From assembly GCA_029261355.1 (NCBI GenBank), contig JAJDBM010000070.1, positions 1-64,000 of the forward strand: 64,000 nt of DNA. Reading direction: 5' to 3'. The stretch comes from Nitrospirales bacterium (GTDB lineage: Bacteria; Nitrospirota; Nitrospiria; Nitrospirales; UBA8639). The position numbers were made by a program, and so were the translations under genes. This document shows positions 1-9,596 of the stretch, piece by piece. The notes beneath the pieces were generated by a model, which did not search any database, was not told where the DNA came from, and saw only the letters and a list, made by a program, of their open reading frames with translations. How positions within the stretch are numbered: the first letter of the stretch is position 1; each line of letters starts with the position of its first letter.

Positions 1-2
1 GC

Positions 3-134
3 ATTGACTTATCCAGGTATATGCAAGCCCAGCTCAATACAGTCGCGCGGCAGTTGAACGAGCGCCCGAGAAAAACATTAGCATACGAAACACCTGCAGA
101 GAGATTTCAGGCATGTGTTGCAGCGACCATTTGA
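3..134 (+). CDS. IS30-family transposase, C-terminal end (cut by window edge)
   Basis: The frame is open from the window edge to a TGA at 132-134. It encodes the usual C-terminal tail of IS30-type DDE transposases: a stretch reading LNERPRKTLAYETPAERF followed by a short end with a Cys. IS30 enzymes normally end in 'LN.RPRK.L...TP.E.F', so the family call is good although only about 43 codons are visible. The terminal inverted repeat of the element would lie just downstream, before or within the next gene; I could not recognise it. Whether the upstream part is intact cannot be judged here. Confidence 0.8.
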   Translation: MDLSRYMQAQLNTVARQLNERPRKTLAYETPAERFQACVAATI

Positions 135-204
135 ATTCACAACCCAAAGCAGACGGTGGTATCGGTTTGAATATAAAATATTCACTTCGTTGTATAAGTA
201 TGGC

Positions 205-909
205 ATGCTTGATAATAGAACCCACATGATCACGCTATCTGAATTTTCTGCTGTAATGCTCGATATGAATAGCACGTTCATGTTCGGCGAGGATCGGTTT
301 GGTGCAGACGAAAACTTTTTCGAATATTACCGTACGACAAAAGGTCAATTATCGGCTGAAGCAGTGAACGACATAATTCGGACGTCCTACTCGTATCTCG
401 ATAGGTTATATACAGACCCTGAATACAGAGAAAGTTTTCCGACTCTCGAAATCGCAATTAGAGGGGTCGTTGAGGAACAACTTCCCACCCACGAAATAGA
501 TAATCTTATTGCGACGTTCGCATACCACGAACTCGGATATATACCACCTAATTACGCGGACGCAATTCGCACCCTCGCGGAGACGTATTTGCTCGGTGCA
601 GTGATTGATATCTGGTCGCCGAAAGACTTTTGGGTAGACGAATTCCGAAGAACGAATGTTTATCATTGCTTTTCTGCATTTTCATTCTCTTCCGATATTG
701 GTGCGGTGAAACCTTCAACATTGGGGTTCTTGCGAGTTGCCAAGGAATTGGGTGTCGCACCAGCAGACGTCATAGTTATTGGCGATTCAACTCGGCGAGA
801 TCTAGGTGGTGCTATTGCGGCCGGAATGAATTGTATTCTTGTCGGAGGGGAGACGGATTCGCGTGCTTATAGTGTGGCAGAAAATTTAATAGAAATAGTA
901 TATGGCTAA
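205..909 (+). CDS. HAD-like hydrolase
   Basis: The predicted product has the layout of a haloacid-dehalogenase-type hydrolase: a motif I-like LDMNST near residue 20, an alpha-helical cap region, a motif III lysine in GAVKPS, and a motif IV GDSTRRDLGGA near the C terminus. Motif I is atypical: the second aspartate of DxDxT, usually the general acid in phosphatases, is Asn here (DMNST), so ordinary phosphatase activity is doubtful and the substrate is unknown. The open frame extends back to 115, overlapping the transposase tail; starts at 205 or 226 are more reasonable because they put motif I near the N terminus, but neither has a clear ribosome binding site. It is the first of three small unrelated genes in the same orientation after the IS30 end. 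Confidence 0.6.
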   Translation: MLDNRTHMITLSEFSAVMLDMNSTFMFGEDRFGADENFFEYYRTTKGQLSAEAVNDIIRTSYSYLDRLYTDPEYRESFPTLEIAIRGVVEEQLPTHEIDNLIATFAYHELGYIPPNYADAIRTLAETYLLGAVIDIWSPKDFWVDEFRRTNVYHCFSAFSFSSDIGAVKPSTLGFLRVAKELGVAPADVIVIGDSTRRDLGGAIAAGMNCILVGGETDSRAYSVAENLIEIVYG

Positions 910-940
910 TATGGCAATTAACCCAACTTTACTGTTTGGT

Positions 941-977
941 TCTGGCCGAATACAGACATGTCGGTTTCTGACCCACA
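941..977 (+). repeat. Intergenic repeat, copy A (~37 bp)
   Basis: This stretch matches 1550-1586 at about 31 of 37 positions. Both copies share TCTGGCCGAA at the left, a CCGA and TCGG pair 11 nt apart, and a right part CTGACCCA. It lies between the HAD-like gene and the cupin gene. Confidence 0.7.
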
Positions 978-1192
978 GCGGACTTTGATCGGAGCACAGT
1001 AGTTGATTCTTTAAATTTCCGTTAACCTCTGTCTATGGAGATTTGATTAATGAAAGGGCAGTGGATTGGAACATACCAAGGTGGTATAGAGGGAAAGATA
1101 TGCGTCTCTTCATAGGTAGAGAATATATTTAAATGCTAGGATGGTCGCACTCCGACCCTACCCAGTCATTCGAATTCAAATGGAGAATAATT

Positions 1193-1528
1193 ATGAAACA
1201 AACATTTTTCGATTTGGAAAATCAAAATTTTTCGAACCTTGATATTTTCCCAGGTGCAAGCTGGGCTGTACTTGCTGAACCGGTGCCTGAAGGTTCAATT
1301 CATCGCTTGAAGCTTAAAAAAGGAACAGTCATTCCTTTTCATACTCATCCTTCTGATGAATTTGTTTACTTGTTATCGGGAACTCTGAAAACAGGCGAAA
1401 CTATTTGTGAAAAAGGAACTTTTTGGAAAACTCCTGCTGGTGTCAGGCAAGGACCGCATGAAGCAATGACTGATGTTGAGTTAATGACAATACGTCTTGG
1501 AGCTATGGGGAAATTTGAAGAGATTTGA
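1193..1528 (+). CDS. Small cupin-domain protein
   Basis: A 111-residue single-domain cupin. Cupin motif 1 is visible as HTHPSDEFVYLLSG (His, His, Glu metal ligands) and motif 2 as the GTFWKTPAGVRQGPHEA stretch (Pro, Gly and the last His). This resembles the ChrR-type anti-sigma cupin or small metal-binding cupins, but there is no zinc-binding N-terminal domain and no sigma gene beside it, so no regulatory role can be assigned. The start at 1193 is chosen over the longer frame from 1133 because TGGAGAATAATT precedes it as a ribosome binding site and it places a normal N terminus. It is bracketed by two copies of the same intergenic repeat (941-977 and 1550-1586), suggesting the segment moved as a unit. 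Confidence 0.7.
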   Translation: MKQTFFDLENQNFSNLDIFPGASWAVLAEPVPEGSIHRLKLKKGTVIPFHTHPSDEFVYLLSGTLKTGETICEKGTFWKTPAGVRQGPHEAMTDVELMTIRLGAMGKFEEI

Positions 1529-1549
1529 AATGATTTTCGAATGACCGCT

Positions 1550-1586
1550 TCTGGCCGAAGGCAGATTTGTCGGTTACTGACCCAAA
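1550..1586 (+). repeat. Intergenic repeat, copy B (~37 bp)
   Basis: Second copy of the repeat at 941-977, in the same orientation, between the cupin and SnoaL-like genes. The conserved CCGA-N11-TCGG could form a weak 4-bp stem. Confidence 0.7.
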
Positions 1587-1625
1587 GTCTTTAAAAATGC
1601 GAGATAAGGAGAGATTGCGAACGAT

Positions 1626-1985
1626 ATGGAACCTCGGGAACTAGTCAAAAGTTGGGTGTTAGCATTCAACCGTGCCGATGCCGATGAAGTCGCAACGTAT
1701 TATGCCGAAGACGCGGTTAATCATCAGGTGGTGCAAGACCCAGTTATAGGTCGCCACGCCATTAGAGAGATGTTCGCTCGAGATTTCACCCGCGCCACAA
1801 TGGTTTGCCAGATTGAGAACATTTTTCAGGACGGAGATTGGGCGATTCTGGAGTGGAAAGATCCGAAGGGATTACGTGGGTGCGGATTCTTTCACATCGT
1901 TGATGACCACATAGTTTTTCAGCGCGGCTATTTCAATGAACTTTCATTTTTACGTCAACAGGGCTTGCCGCTTCCCACAACATGA
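1626..1985 (+). CDS. SnoaL-like / NTF2-fold protein
   Basis: A 119-residue protein of the SnoaL/nuclear-transport-factor-2 fold: an N-terminal helix with WVLAFNRADADEVATYYAED, the VNHQVV segment and GRHAIREMF, followed by beta strands with DGDWAILEW and the DHIVFQRGYFN end. Members of this fold serve as isomerases, cyclases or uncharacterised small-ligand proteins, and the sequence alone does not say which. An AAGGAGA sits about 12 nt before the ATG. It is the last of three small same-strand genes that share no pathway, an arrangement typical of mobile or cassette-like accessory DNA. Confidence 0.65.
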   Translation: MEPRELVKSWVLAFNRADADEVATYYAEDAVNHQVVQDPVIGRHAIREMFARDFTRATMVCQIENIFQDGDWAILEWKDPKGLRGCGFFHIVDDHIVFQRGYFNELSFLRQQGLPLPTT

Positions 1986-2282
1986 TTGTTATACGATTGT
2001 TCCTCGCCAAAATTTGCCGACCTGTTTAAACGATTCTCTTAAGTCTAATGCAAGATGAGAAAATGCCCCAAACTGACATACCTTGGAGTCATCAAGATGC
2101 TGCCTAGTCTATAGATGCAGTGAGGTAGAGTACGTGGCTGCTAATCTGAAAGGTATCGATCCCTGAACATCACGACGTACTAATCATTGGGTTGGTCAAG
2201 AAGTCGTTAGAATGTGGGGGGATGTTTGTAAAAGGTCAAGGCGATGGTGTAATACATTGTCTAATATCGGGGGGAGGAATAC

Positions 2283-2999
2283 TTACTTTCGAACGGAGGT
2301 GGGACCATGTGGTGTATACACAGATTTCTTCCCATCCTCAGTAAACACGTGAACACGAGAAGGCGATTGAGTATAGAGGGCTTGTGCCAGGTTGTGGGGA
2401 AAGAAATATCTTTCAGGTAGCTGAATCATAGGGTTTGCGAATCGACGTAAGAAGTCACTCGTGGCCATTGTGCAGAACATGGGAACGGTCCATGTGGAAA
2501 AACTTCCGGCTGGATGGTCATCTGCCGTTCCATGGAGAAGGACTTCTTCGAGCCTCTTCGACTGTAGTTTTGAGAGATCCCACTCGAATAGTTCGACACT
2601 TGTGTCATCTAATGTCCATCGCCAACGGACAAAGGTCTCTACGTCGGGTGGGTGGTTGAGAATTAGATCATTCTCTCGTTGTAGGTCTTGGGAATGTAAG
2701 CCATGCTGCGCATGCCAATCATCATCAAATCGTCCATAGTCTCCGGCTGGATCCCAAAAAATGACGGATTCTTGGTTTGTGACTAGTCGTAAGGCTGAAT
2801 GGCTTGAGCCAACTCCGCTGTAGGCAATAAACACTTGGAGTCGTGGGCGATTGGCTATGGTTTCAACTGTGTGAAGATGTCCAATTGACTGCTTCCATGT
2901 TTCTGGTAGATAGGGAGAAGGGCCAACTGCACATCCGAAGAGTAATTCTGAGTATAAAATCAGAAGAAGAATGAAGATTTTGTGACGATACATGGACAA
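2283..2999 (-). CDS. Putative lipoprotein, possible permuted papain-like fold
   Basis: A 238-residue protein with a short positive N terminus, a hydrophobic segment and a lipobox-like LLFGC at about residues 19-23, so it is probably an outer-membrane or periplasmic lipoprotein. I do not recognise the family with certainty. The order of an early His in GVGSSHSALRL, an acidic strand WDPAGDYG, and a later Cys in PMFCTMATSDFLRRF resembles circularly permuted NlpC/P60 (papain-like) enzymes, where the His precedes the Cys. That would suggest an amidase or acyltransferase activity, but this is inference from motif order only. It stands alone between non-coding stretches. Confidence 0.6.
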   Translation of the reverse strand: MSMYRHKIFILLLILYSELLFGCAVGPSPYLPETWKQSIGHLHTVETIANRPRLQVFIAYSGVGSSHSALRLVTNQESVIFWDPAGDYGRFDDDWHAQHGLHSQDLQRENDLILNHPPDVETFVRWRWTLDDTSVELFEWDLSKLQSKRLEEVLLHGTADDHPAGSFSTWTVPMFCTMATSDFLRRFANPMIQLPERYFFPHNLAQALYTQSPSRVHVFTEDGKKSVYTPHGPTSVRK

Positions 3000-4152
3000 G
3001 AGACTTCAGGCTCTCTCGAAGCATAGGTTCTTTGATTCTACCGATAAGTTGCTACAAGAATCATGGCAGATCTGATTGTATTGTCAACGGGTGAAGCCTG
3101 AGTAGATATATGCGAACAGTTACTAATGTTACAGAGAGAAATATGTGGGGATTACTTTGTCCATATTCAGTTTTGGAGTATTTATGTAAACATAAACAGG
3201 CGTGAGGGGATTGCGGGTACAGCATCTTGGTGTGGTTGCTCTAGCAGTGACGTTTTGCATAGACGATCATCATTCAAATCTGTATTTGACCGGAACCCAA
3301 AATGACTGCTGAAGGCAAGGTTACAAATCGAATAATGGTAGACCTATCGAACAATCCAACATGCCATGATCGATGGGATCACCTAGCTGGTACATTCTAA
3401 AAAACATTCTATCTGTCTATGGTGACCGTTACCACGTTTGGGGGTGGTGACATCACATCTTCCGAAAAGTGGAGATTATTCACGAATGTGAAGGGAGCGA
3501 ACTGCGGAGGATTCATTTTCAGCATCAATATGTGAGGCGGCTTTTATTTTTCTGTGGCCAATGAAGATCTATTGTGTAAGAGTTGAATGTTCAAGTTGTT
3601 CACCATTTAGGGTATTGAGAGATCTGTGATGACTCCCATTGGATTTGGCGAATTTAGAAATCTCTTAGTGCTATATCGTAAGCAGATCTTACCCAGTTTT
3701 TATTGATATCAATATTGATTCTCAGATGTTCGAGTTAAAGAATATTTTTTTTGATTTTGATTCTAGGGAATCATCGTCTTAATATTTTCGAGTTTGTGGG
3801 ATTAAGGAACTCGGAAAAGAAGTCACTATTCTTGACCGCCCACCCTGCATGGAACAATTATTCATTCTTCTCAACGCAAGAAGCCGCTGTCAAGACCGTT
3901 GGGTTTCATAAAGATCACATGAGTATCTTAGGGTCCCAGCAGGTTGCGGAAAAAAATGAGAACGATTTTAAAAAGTTTTGCCAATATTCATGATTGATGG
4001 AGTGAGAGTCTGGAGCCAAGTTAGAAGGCCTTATTAGCTCTGAAGGTTTTTATCGCTCACTCGTTACAACATGGCATACCGAACCGGTAGGTATTACTCC
4101 TAGTGAGGGAATTGTGGCGAAGTGCAATCCATACATAATAGGAGTACTTCAT
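3000..4152. other. Gene-poor stretch of about 1.15 kb
   Basis: I see no convincing gene here. The one frame of note (3751-3993, plus strand, 80 codons) has no ribosome binding site, no recognisable motif and low-complexity composition. The stretch may contain degraded coding sequence, since it is much longer than a normal promoter region. Confidence 0.5.
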
Positions 4153-5022
4153 TCAGCTCAGTATCGTTTTGATTTGTGTTCGAATGGGTCCATGGAGTTG
4201 CAATAGGACATCCATCGTACTTTCTTGAATATTGAGAGCCTGAATAACGGGTAAGCTCCGAAGTGTGTCTTCGGAAGTAGTCTGGGGATCGACACAATGC
4301 GTAGCCAAGTGATGTGCCAGATTTGTAATGGAGGCACTCTTGGTTGTGGACGTATCTAAATAGAATGCATGATCTTCATAAAGATTAATCGCTTTTTTCA
4401 CCGAGTCAGGAAACTTCCACGTAATAGCTATTCGTCGCCCCACTTCCATTGACGATTCTTTGAAAAGGGCGAGCATGATCGTCCAAGGAATGCGTTCGGA
4501 GGAATTCTTTTGATATTCATTGACCGTATGTACGACAAGCTGTTTGCCGATGCCATGTAACAAGCCGCACAAAAATGCGGTATTTGCATCCTGTTCAATA
4601 TGGTCAGCTATGCTCTTAGCGTAGAACCCCGCCGCCAAGGCATGTGTCCACAAACCCTGCACTTCTTGTTCATACCCACGGATATCAAACACTTCTGATT
4701 TGAGATATAACGCATAGGCCGTTCCGGCGACGGTAGGTAATCCGAGCCACGCAACTGCGTGAGATAAGGATTCACTCTTCTTGGTCGCTGCCCAAGCGGC
4801 TGAATTGGACGTTTTAAAGGTTTTGGCAGTGAGGATGGGGTTTTGTTGGAGTAGCTCAGTCAGCTGAACTGCATCGGCGTTTGAATCGCTTGTAAGGGCG
4901 AGTATTCGACTGGCGGTGTGAGGGAGTGAAGGGAGGTCAAAATCCTGTTTTTGGAGTTTGTCGATGATAGCGAGTAATAATTCGTTGAAGGATTCATGAT
5001 CTATTTTTGTTGTCGTAGACAT
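4153..5022 (-). CDS. HDOD-domain signalling protein
   Basis: A 289-residue protein consisting almost entirely of an HDOD domain. Visible hallmarks are the DLPSLPHTASRILALTSD opening, the ELLQQNPILTAKTFKTSNSAAW helix pair and an HD-like region HALAAGFYAKSIADH...FLCGLLHGIGK. HDOD proteins are related to HD phosphohydrolases but usually lack the full metal site and act as scaffolds in signalling (motility, stress, cyclic-di-GMP). The start at 5022 is preferred over 5064 because GAGGTTCATCT precedes the ATG. No receiver or GGDEF domain is attached. It is monocistronic, with about 300 bp before the efflux operon on the same strand. Confidence 0.85.
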   Translation of the reverse strand: MSTTTKIDHESFNELLLAIIDKLQKQDFDLPSLPHTASRILALTSDSNADAVQLTELLQQNPILTAKTFKTSNSAAWAATKKSESLSHAVAWLGLPTVAGTAYALYLKSEVFDIRGYEQEVQGLWTHALAAGFYAKSIADHIEQDANTAFLCGLLHGIGKQLVVHTVNEYQKNSSERIPWTIMLALFKESSMEVGRRIAITWKFPDSVKKAINLYEDHAFYLDTSTTKSASITNLAHHLATHCVDPQTTSEDTLRSLPVIQALNIQESTMDVLLQLHGPIRTQIKTILS

Positions 5023-5334
5023 AGATGAACCTCGAAAGCCTATAACCTTCGAAACGCCCACCATATCGTTTTATGGCTGGTAGTCACGCAAGGAACTGTT
5101 ATGGATTAACCACCAATTCCATTTATCCTCGGCAATAAAGAGGAAAATCTAGCAAATTAGTTCTTATAGTTCAACTGGGAGTTTTTAGGGCAGAAGTTTT
5201 TACTTGGGAGGATTGTCGGGAGGAGTCGGTTGCGGTACTAAAGAGAACGGCGTGCGCCAATCCAAGGTTACCCGGGGCTCAGAGGATAAGATTCAAGTGT
5301 AAGCATGATACCGAAAGATTGAGGCGATGCTGTC
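5023..5334. other. Intergenic region between HDOD gene and RND operon
   Basis: About 310 bp with no gene visible. It probably carries the promoter of the HDOD gene and the 3' end of the efflux transcript. Confidence 0.4.
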
Positions 5335-8300
5335 TTAATATACAAATGCTTTAAAGTTCACACGGAATAAGAGGGTGTACAGCACCGGCACAACTCCGAG
5401 AGTGAGAATCGTGGCGAACAGCAATCCAAACATGATGGCGATGGCCATCGGTTCCCACATCGCTCCTCCCCCCGTATACAGAGGAATCAATCCACCAATT
5501 GTGGTCACCGTGGTCAGTAAAATTGGGCGAAGCCTGTGTTGAGCTGATACGATGATGGCGCGCGCTGGTTCTAACCCATTGTCGTCGATTTCAATATTGA
5601 TCCGGTCAATCAGCACAATCGCATTGTTAATGATGATGCCTGCCAAGGATAGAATGCCAAGCATGGTCATAAATCCAAAGTAGAGGTGTGTCAGGTGAAG
5701 ACCAATGACCACTCCAATAAGACCCAGTGGAATAGTAAACAGGATAATAAGAGGTTTTCGGATTGAATTAAATTGAGCGACTAATAACAAGAGTATTATG
5801 AGTCCAGCTATCGGGAGTTTCGCGCCAATTGATTTGTTACCTTTCCCTGATGTTTCTGCTTCTCCGCCGAATTCCCAAAAGTATCCTAACCCCCATGATT
5901 GTTGTTTCTCATACAGCCATGGCTCTAGTGCGTTGTTGACGTCAGTAGCCGTCGTTCCTTCCTGTAATCCGGCCTCGATGGCAATCGTTCGTAAGCGGTC
6001 ACGTCGATGAATTTGGGACGGTTGCCACACTATTTCAAGGTCGGCTACTTGTTTGAGTGGAACAGATTGTCCTGTAGCTTGTGCATGCACATTGATACTT
6101 TCAAGTTTGGCAAGATCATCACGCTCAGCACCAATGGACCGGAGGGTGACGGGAATCAGTTTGTCGTCTTCTCGATATTCAGTAATCTCGAGCCCCGTCA
6201 GAAATGTTTGCAACGATGTCGCAATATCTTGGTTGCTGACTCCGGCACGAAGAGCGCGAGATTGGTTTACTCGAACCAGAAGTTTCTTTGACCGGCTACC
6301 CCAGTTATCATCAATGAGTTTTGTCCCAGGGATCGATCGTAGCATCGATTTCACATTCTCCATGATGTCGAATAGTTTATCTGTGTCACGACCTGAGACG
6401 CGTACGACGATTTGCGGGTAGGTGGGAGGGCCGGTTTCTAGGGGCCGTATTGTGGCCTTGAGATCAGGAAATCGTTCATCGCTAAACCGTTCGAGTGCTG
6501 GGATCACTTCAGAGAAAATTTCCCTGGTTGTGGTGTTGACCAATAGATAGGAAAAATTTGGACTAGCTTGAACGGGACTAAACGGGAGATCAAATCGTGG
6601 AGCACTTTCTCCTATAAATGCTGCCCAGTTCACGATCCCCTCGGTACGTTCCTCGTTTATTGTCAAACTCTCCTTCATATAGGCTTCGACTTCTTTGACC
6701 ATGGCGTCAGTTTTCTCAATAGGTGTGCCTTTGGGGAATTCGAGTTTGGCCGTGAACGTCGGTTTATCGTTTGCAGGAAAGAAATACACTGGTAATTTCC
6801 CGAATCCAATCATCGCTGCAACAAATATGAGAATTGTTGCGACTAAACTTAGCCAGGGATGCTGAACAGCAAGAATGAGGGTTTGACGGTATCGATGATA
6901 AAATGGTGTGTGGAAGGGGTGGTCAGCCTGAGAGGATTTGACTCGTAAAAATAATACACAAAACCACGGGACCATGGTGATGGCGAGAACCCACGAGCAC
7001 AGGAGTGTGATGGTGACCACTTGAAATATTGGTGCGGTGTATTCACCGGTATTTGATTCAGCTAAATAGATTGGGAGAAACGCGGCGGCTGTTGTGAGTG
7101 ATGACGTGAGCAAGGGAATTTTTAACTCATTGGCGGATTGAATGGCAGCATCTAACGCGCGTTTACCTTGACTCATTTGCACCATGGTGGATTCAGCTAT
7201 GACAATCGCATTATCCACGAGCAATCCTAAGGCGATAATCAAGGCAGCCAGAGACATTTGATTCAGGCCAATTCCCAGTCTAGACATCATGAATATACTC
7301 ATCACGATAGCCATGGGAATGAGGCTGGCTACGACAAGGCCCGTTCGCAATCCTAAGAAGAGCAGCATGACTCCCGTTACAATGATCACGGCCTGGAGTA
7401 AACTGTTCGTGAAATTCTTGATCTTTTTATCAACTACGTCAGGTTTAAATTGAATGACGTCAAACTCAATGCCAATAGGAAATTCCTGATGCGCTTGTGC
7501 CAACACTGCACGAATCTGATTGCCAAGTTTGATGATATTGCCCCCGTCTTGCATTGAGACTCCCAAGCCGACTCCTGGTTCTGTTGTGGAACGCATCAGT
7601 GTCTCTGGTGGATCGATATAGCTTCGATACACGTTGACTAGGTCTTCAAGGAACAATACGTCTCGGCTATTAGGGAGGCTCACCACGGTTCGACGAATTT
7701 CTTCCACAGACTCGAAATTTCCTGATGGCTCGAGCACGATTTTCTCGTCTGTCGTCCGAATGTCCCCACCAGGGAGTACGATGTTTTGTGCGGCGAGAAG
7801 TTGTTGAAGCTGGACTGGAGAGATGCCCAGTTCCGAAAGACGTGCATTGTTGTATTCAATAAATATACGTTCTTCTTGATCCCCATAGATATCCACTTTG
7901 GCGACTTCACTTTGACGTAGCAGCTCATCACGGACGTCATCAGCGACGTCTTTAATTTCGCGGTAGGTAAAGCCGTCGCCTGTTACAGTCAGAACTACCC
8001 CAAAGACATCGCCAAATTCATCGTTCACGAAGGGGCCTCGTACACCGTCAGGTAAGTCTCCTGCCGCTTTATCGACTTTCCGCCGCAGGTTGTCCCAAAT
8101 TGGCCGCATGTTTCTGAATTTGTCTAGGATATTGACGTAAACGAGGGACACTCCGGTCTTCGATTCGCTACGAACAAAGTCGAGCTCGGGTATTTCTTGA
8201 ATGGCCTTTTCCAATTTATCCGTGACGAGTTGCTCGACCCGTTCTGGACTTGCGCCCGGGAAATAAGTCATGACGAGGGCTGTACGGATAATAAACCCTG

Positions 8301-8412
8301 GATCTTCATCTCGCGGAAGGTTCTGATAGGCCGAAACTCCAGCCAGAAAAATGATGAGGAGAGTAATCGCGGTGATCCGATTATTCTCAATCGCGAATTT
8401 TGTGAGGTTCAT
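5335..8412 (-). CDS. RND efflux pump inner-membrane permease
   Basis: A 1025-residue protein of normal length for the AcrB/HAE-type RND family. It shows the N-terminal transmembrane helix (MNLTKFAIENNRITAITLL), the porter-domain opening LPRDEDPGF...YFPGASPERVEQLVTDKLE, a block of helices with GLRTGLVVASLIPMAIV, and the TM4 proton-relay segment GLLVDNAIVIAES near residue 400. In AcrB this motif has two consecutive Asp; here it is Asp-Asn, as in several RND subclasses other than the classical AcrB drug pumps. It lacks the DG pair of heavy-metal pumps. Its start overlaps the end of the adaptor gene by 4 bp (ATGA), showing translational coupling. It would work with the upstream adaptor and TolC-fusion as a tripartite pump; the substrate is unknown. 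Confidence 0.9.
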   Translation of the reverse strand: MNLTKFAIENNRITAITLLIIFLAGVSAYQNLPRDEDPGFIIRTALVMTYFPGASPERVEQLVTDKLEKAIQEIPELDFVRSESKTGVSLVYVNILDKFRNMRPIWDNLRRKVDKAAGDLPDGVRGPFVNDEFGDVFGVVLTVTGDGFTYREIKDVADDVRDELLRQSEVAKVDIYGDQEERIFIEYNNARLSELGISPVQLQQLLAAQNIVLPGGDIRTTDEKIVLEPSGNFESVEEIRRTVVSLPNSRDVLFLEDLVNVYRSYIDPPETLMRSTTEPGVGLGVSMQDGGNIIKLGNQIRAVLAQAHQEFPIGIEFDVIQFKPDVVDKKIKNFTNSLLQAVIIVTGVMLLFLGLRTGLVVASLIPMAIVMSIFMMSRLGIGLNQMSLAALIIALGLLVDNAIVIAESTMVQMSQGKRALDAAIQSANELKIPLLTSSLTTAAAFLPIYLAESNTGEYTAPIFQVVTITLLCSWVLAITMVPWFCVLFLRVKSSQADHPFHTPFYHRYRQTLILAVQHPWLSLVATILIFVAAMIGFGKLPVYFFPANDKPTFTAKLEFPKGTPIEKTDAMVKEVEAYMKESLTINEERTEGIVNWAAFIGESAPRFDLPFSPVQASPNFSYLLVNTTTREIFSEVIPALERFSDERFPDLKATIRPLETGPPTYPQIVVRVSGRDTDKLFDIMENVKSMLRSIPGTKLIDDNWGSRSKKLLVRVNQSRALRAGVSNQDIATSLQTFLTGLEITEYREDDKLIPVTLRSIGAERDDLAKLESINVHAQATGQSVPLKQVADLEIVWQPSQIHRRDRLRTIAIEAGLQEGTTATDVNNALEPWLYEKQQSWGLGYFWEFGGEAETSGKGNKSIGAKLPIAGLIILLLLVAQFNSIRKPLIILFTIPLGLIGVVIGLHLTHLYFGFMTMLGILSLAGIIINNAIVLIDRINIEIDDNGLEPARAIIVSAQHRLRPILLTTVTTIGGLIPLYTGGGAMWEPMAIAIMFGLLFATILTLGVVPVLYTLLFRVNFKAFVY

Positions 8413-9557
8413 GTTTGAGGGGAACTGTTCATAAGGCGAACTTTTTGGCCTTCACGGAGTCGGCGGACGCCGGCCGTGGCAATGCGCGTTCCGTCAGGGA
8501 GTCCGTCAATAATTTCTAACCCTTCGGCGCTGAGTTCTCCCACGGTCACCGGTGTTCGCTTCACCGTGCCAATGCCATCTTCAAGTTCTTCGACGATATA
8601 GACGTAGCGGCCATCACGATCTTCGCCAACGGCAACCGGAGGGACCAGGATTCTGGCTTTCCCATTTCCTGCTTCAAATCGAAACGTGACCTCAGCTGCG
8701 AGGCCAGAACGGAATCCAGGAACTGCCTGTTCTAATTGGACGGTCACGGGAAATGTGGTCGCTGTTTGTCCAGAAGTCACACTGACTTTTGTCACTGTGG
8801 CAGGAAATCGAATGCCTGGAATTGAGTCAAAAGTGGAGGTCACGTTTGTGCCATTTTTGACGCGTGCAATATAGACTTCGGGAACTCCGACAACAACTTC
8901 AAGGCGAGAGCCACAGACCACTTCGATAATCGTTTCACCGGATTGAACGTTTTCATTCACCTCGGCAGGAGCTGATGCAACAAAACAGGCCGCAGGGGCA
9001 CGGAGCCGGGTATATCCCAATTTGAGTTGAGCGAGTTCCAGTTCTTTCGTATTGGACGAGACATCAGCACGAGAGGATTCCGCTGAGGCACGAGCTTGGT
9101 CTAGGTCGTTACGCGATGCATTTCGGTTTTCATATAAGGCTCGGACCCTTGCGTAATCAGCGGCTGCGCTGCGTGCGGCTGCATTGGCTCGAGACAGGGC
9201 GGCTTGCGCGCGTTGAACTTGAAGATCATAGTCTCGTGGATCGATGGTGGCAACAACCTGTCCCTGTTTGAGTTTGTCGCCGACTTTGACTGAGAGGCGA
9301 TTGATGGTTCCCGAGATTTTGAAGCTGAGTTTTGCCTCAAGGCCAGCTTGGGCTTTTCCTGAAAACGTTCGGGTTTGATTGCTACCTGTTAAGGATACAG
9401 TCTCGGAACGAACGGGACGAAGAATTTCTTGAACCTCTGGTGGATCCTGTGCTTGGCAGGAGATGAGCATCCAACACATGGAAGAACAAAGAAGTAATAG
9501 GAGGAAACGGTGTCTCGTACACGGTTGTTGGAATTCTTGTATCTGATTGTTAGGCAT
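8409..9557 (-). CDS. RND periplasmic adaptor (membrane fusion) lipoprotein
   Basis: An adaptor of the HlyD/AcrA type: lipoyl half-motifs around KLSFKISGTINRLSVKVGDKLKQGQVVATIDP, a coiled-coil hairpin rich in Ala/Arg/Glu (RAQAALSRANAAARSAAADYARV...), the second lipoyl half LGYTRLRAPAAC, and beta-barrel and MP domains. A signal with lipobox LISC near residue 37 indicates a lipid-anchored adaptor. The open frame reaches back to 9656, but those 33 codons lie inside a tandem DNA repeat, so the start at 9557 is preferred; its ribosome binding site is weak. It lies between the TolC-fusion gene upstream and the RND permease downstream in the minus-strand operon. Confidence 0.85.
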   Translation of the reverse strand: MPNNQIQEFQQPCTRHRFLLLLLCSSMCWMLISCQAQDPPEVQEILRPVRSETVSLTGSNQTRTFSGKAQAGLEAKLSFKISGTINRLSVKVGDKLKQGQVVATIDPRDYDLQVQRAQAALSRANAAARSAAADYARVRALYENRNASRNDLDQARASAESSRADVSSNTKELELAQLKLGYTRLRAPAACFVASAPAEVNENVQSGETIIEVVCGSRLEVVVGVPEVYIARVKNGTNVTSTFDSIPGIRFPATVTKVSVTSGQTATTFPVTVQLEQAVPGFRSGLAAEVTFRFEAGNGKARILVPPVAVGEDRDGRYVYIVEELEDGIGTVKRTPVTVGELSAEGLEIIDGLPDGTRIATAGVRRLREGQKVRLMNSSPQT

Positions 9558-9596
9558 CTTGAGGTTATTCACTGGTTTAGAGTATTGAATGTTCAC

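Noticed and set aside
941-1586. Integron attC sites
   Set aside because: The repeats are direct copies with only a 4-bp CCGA/TCGG pairing; the core GTTRRRY sites and imperfect dyad of attC were not seen.
3751-3993. 80-codon plus-strand frame
   Set aside because: No ribosome binding site, no recognisable motif, and low-complexity composition typical of chance frames in AT-rich DNA.
5335-8412. Heavy-metal (CzcA-type) pump
   Set aside because: The TM4 motif is VDNA, not the DG-containing motif of metal pumps, and no His/Asp-rich metal regions are present.
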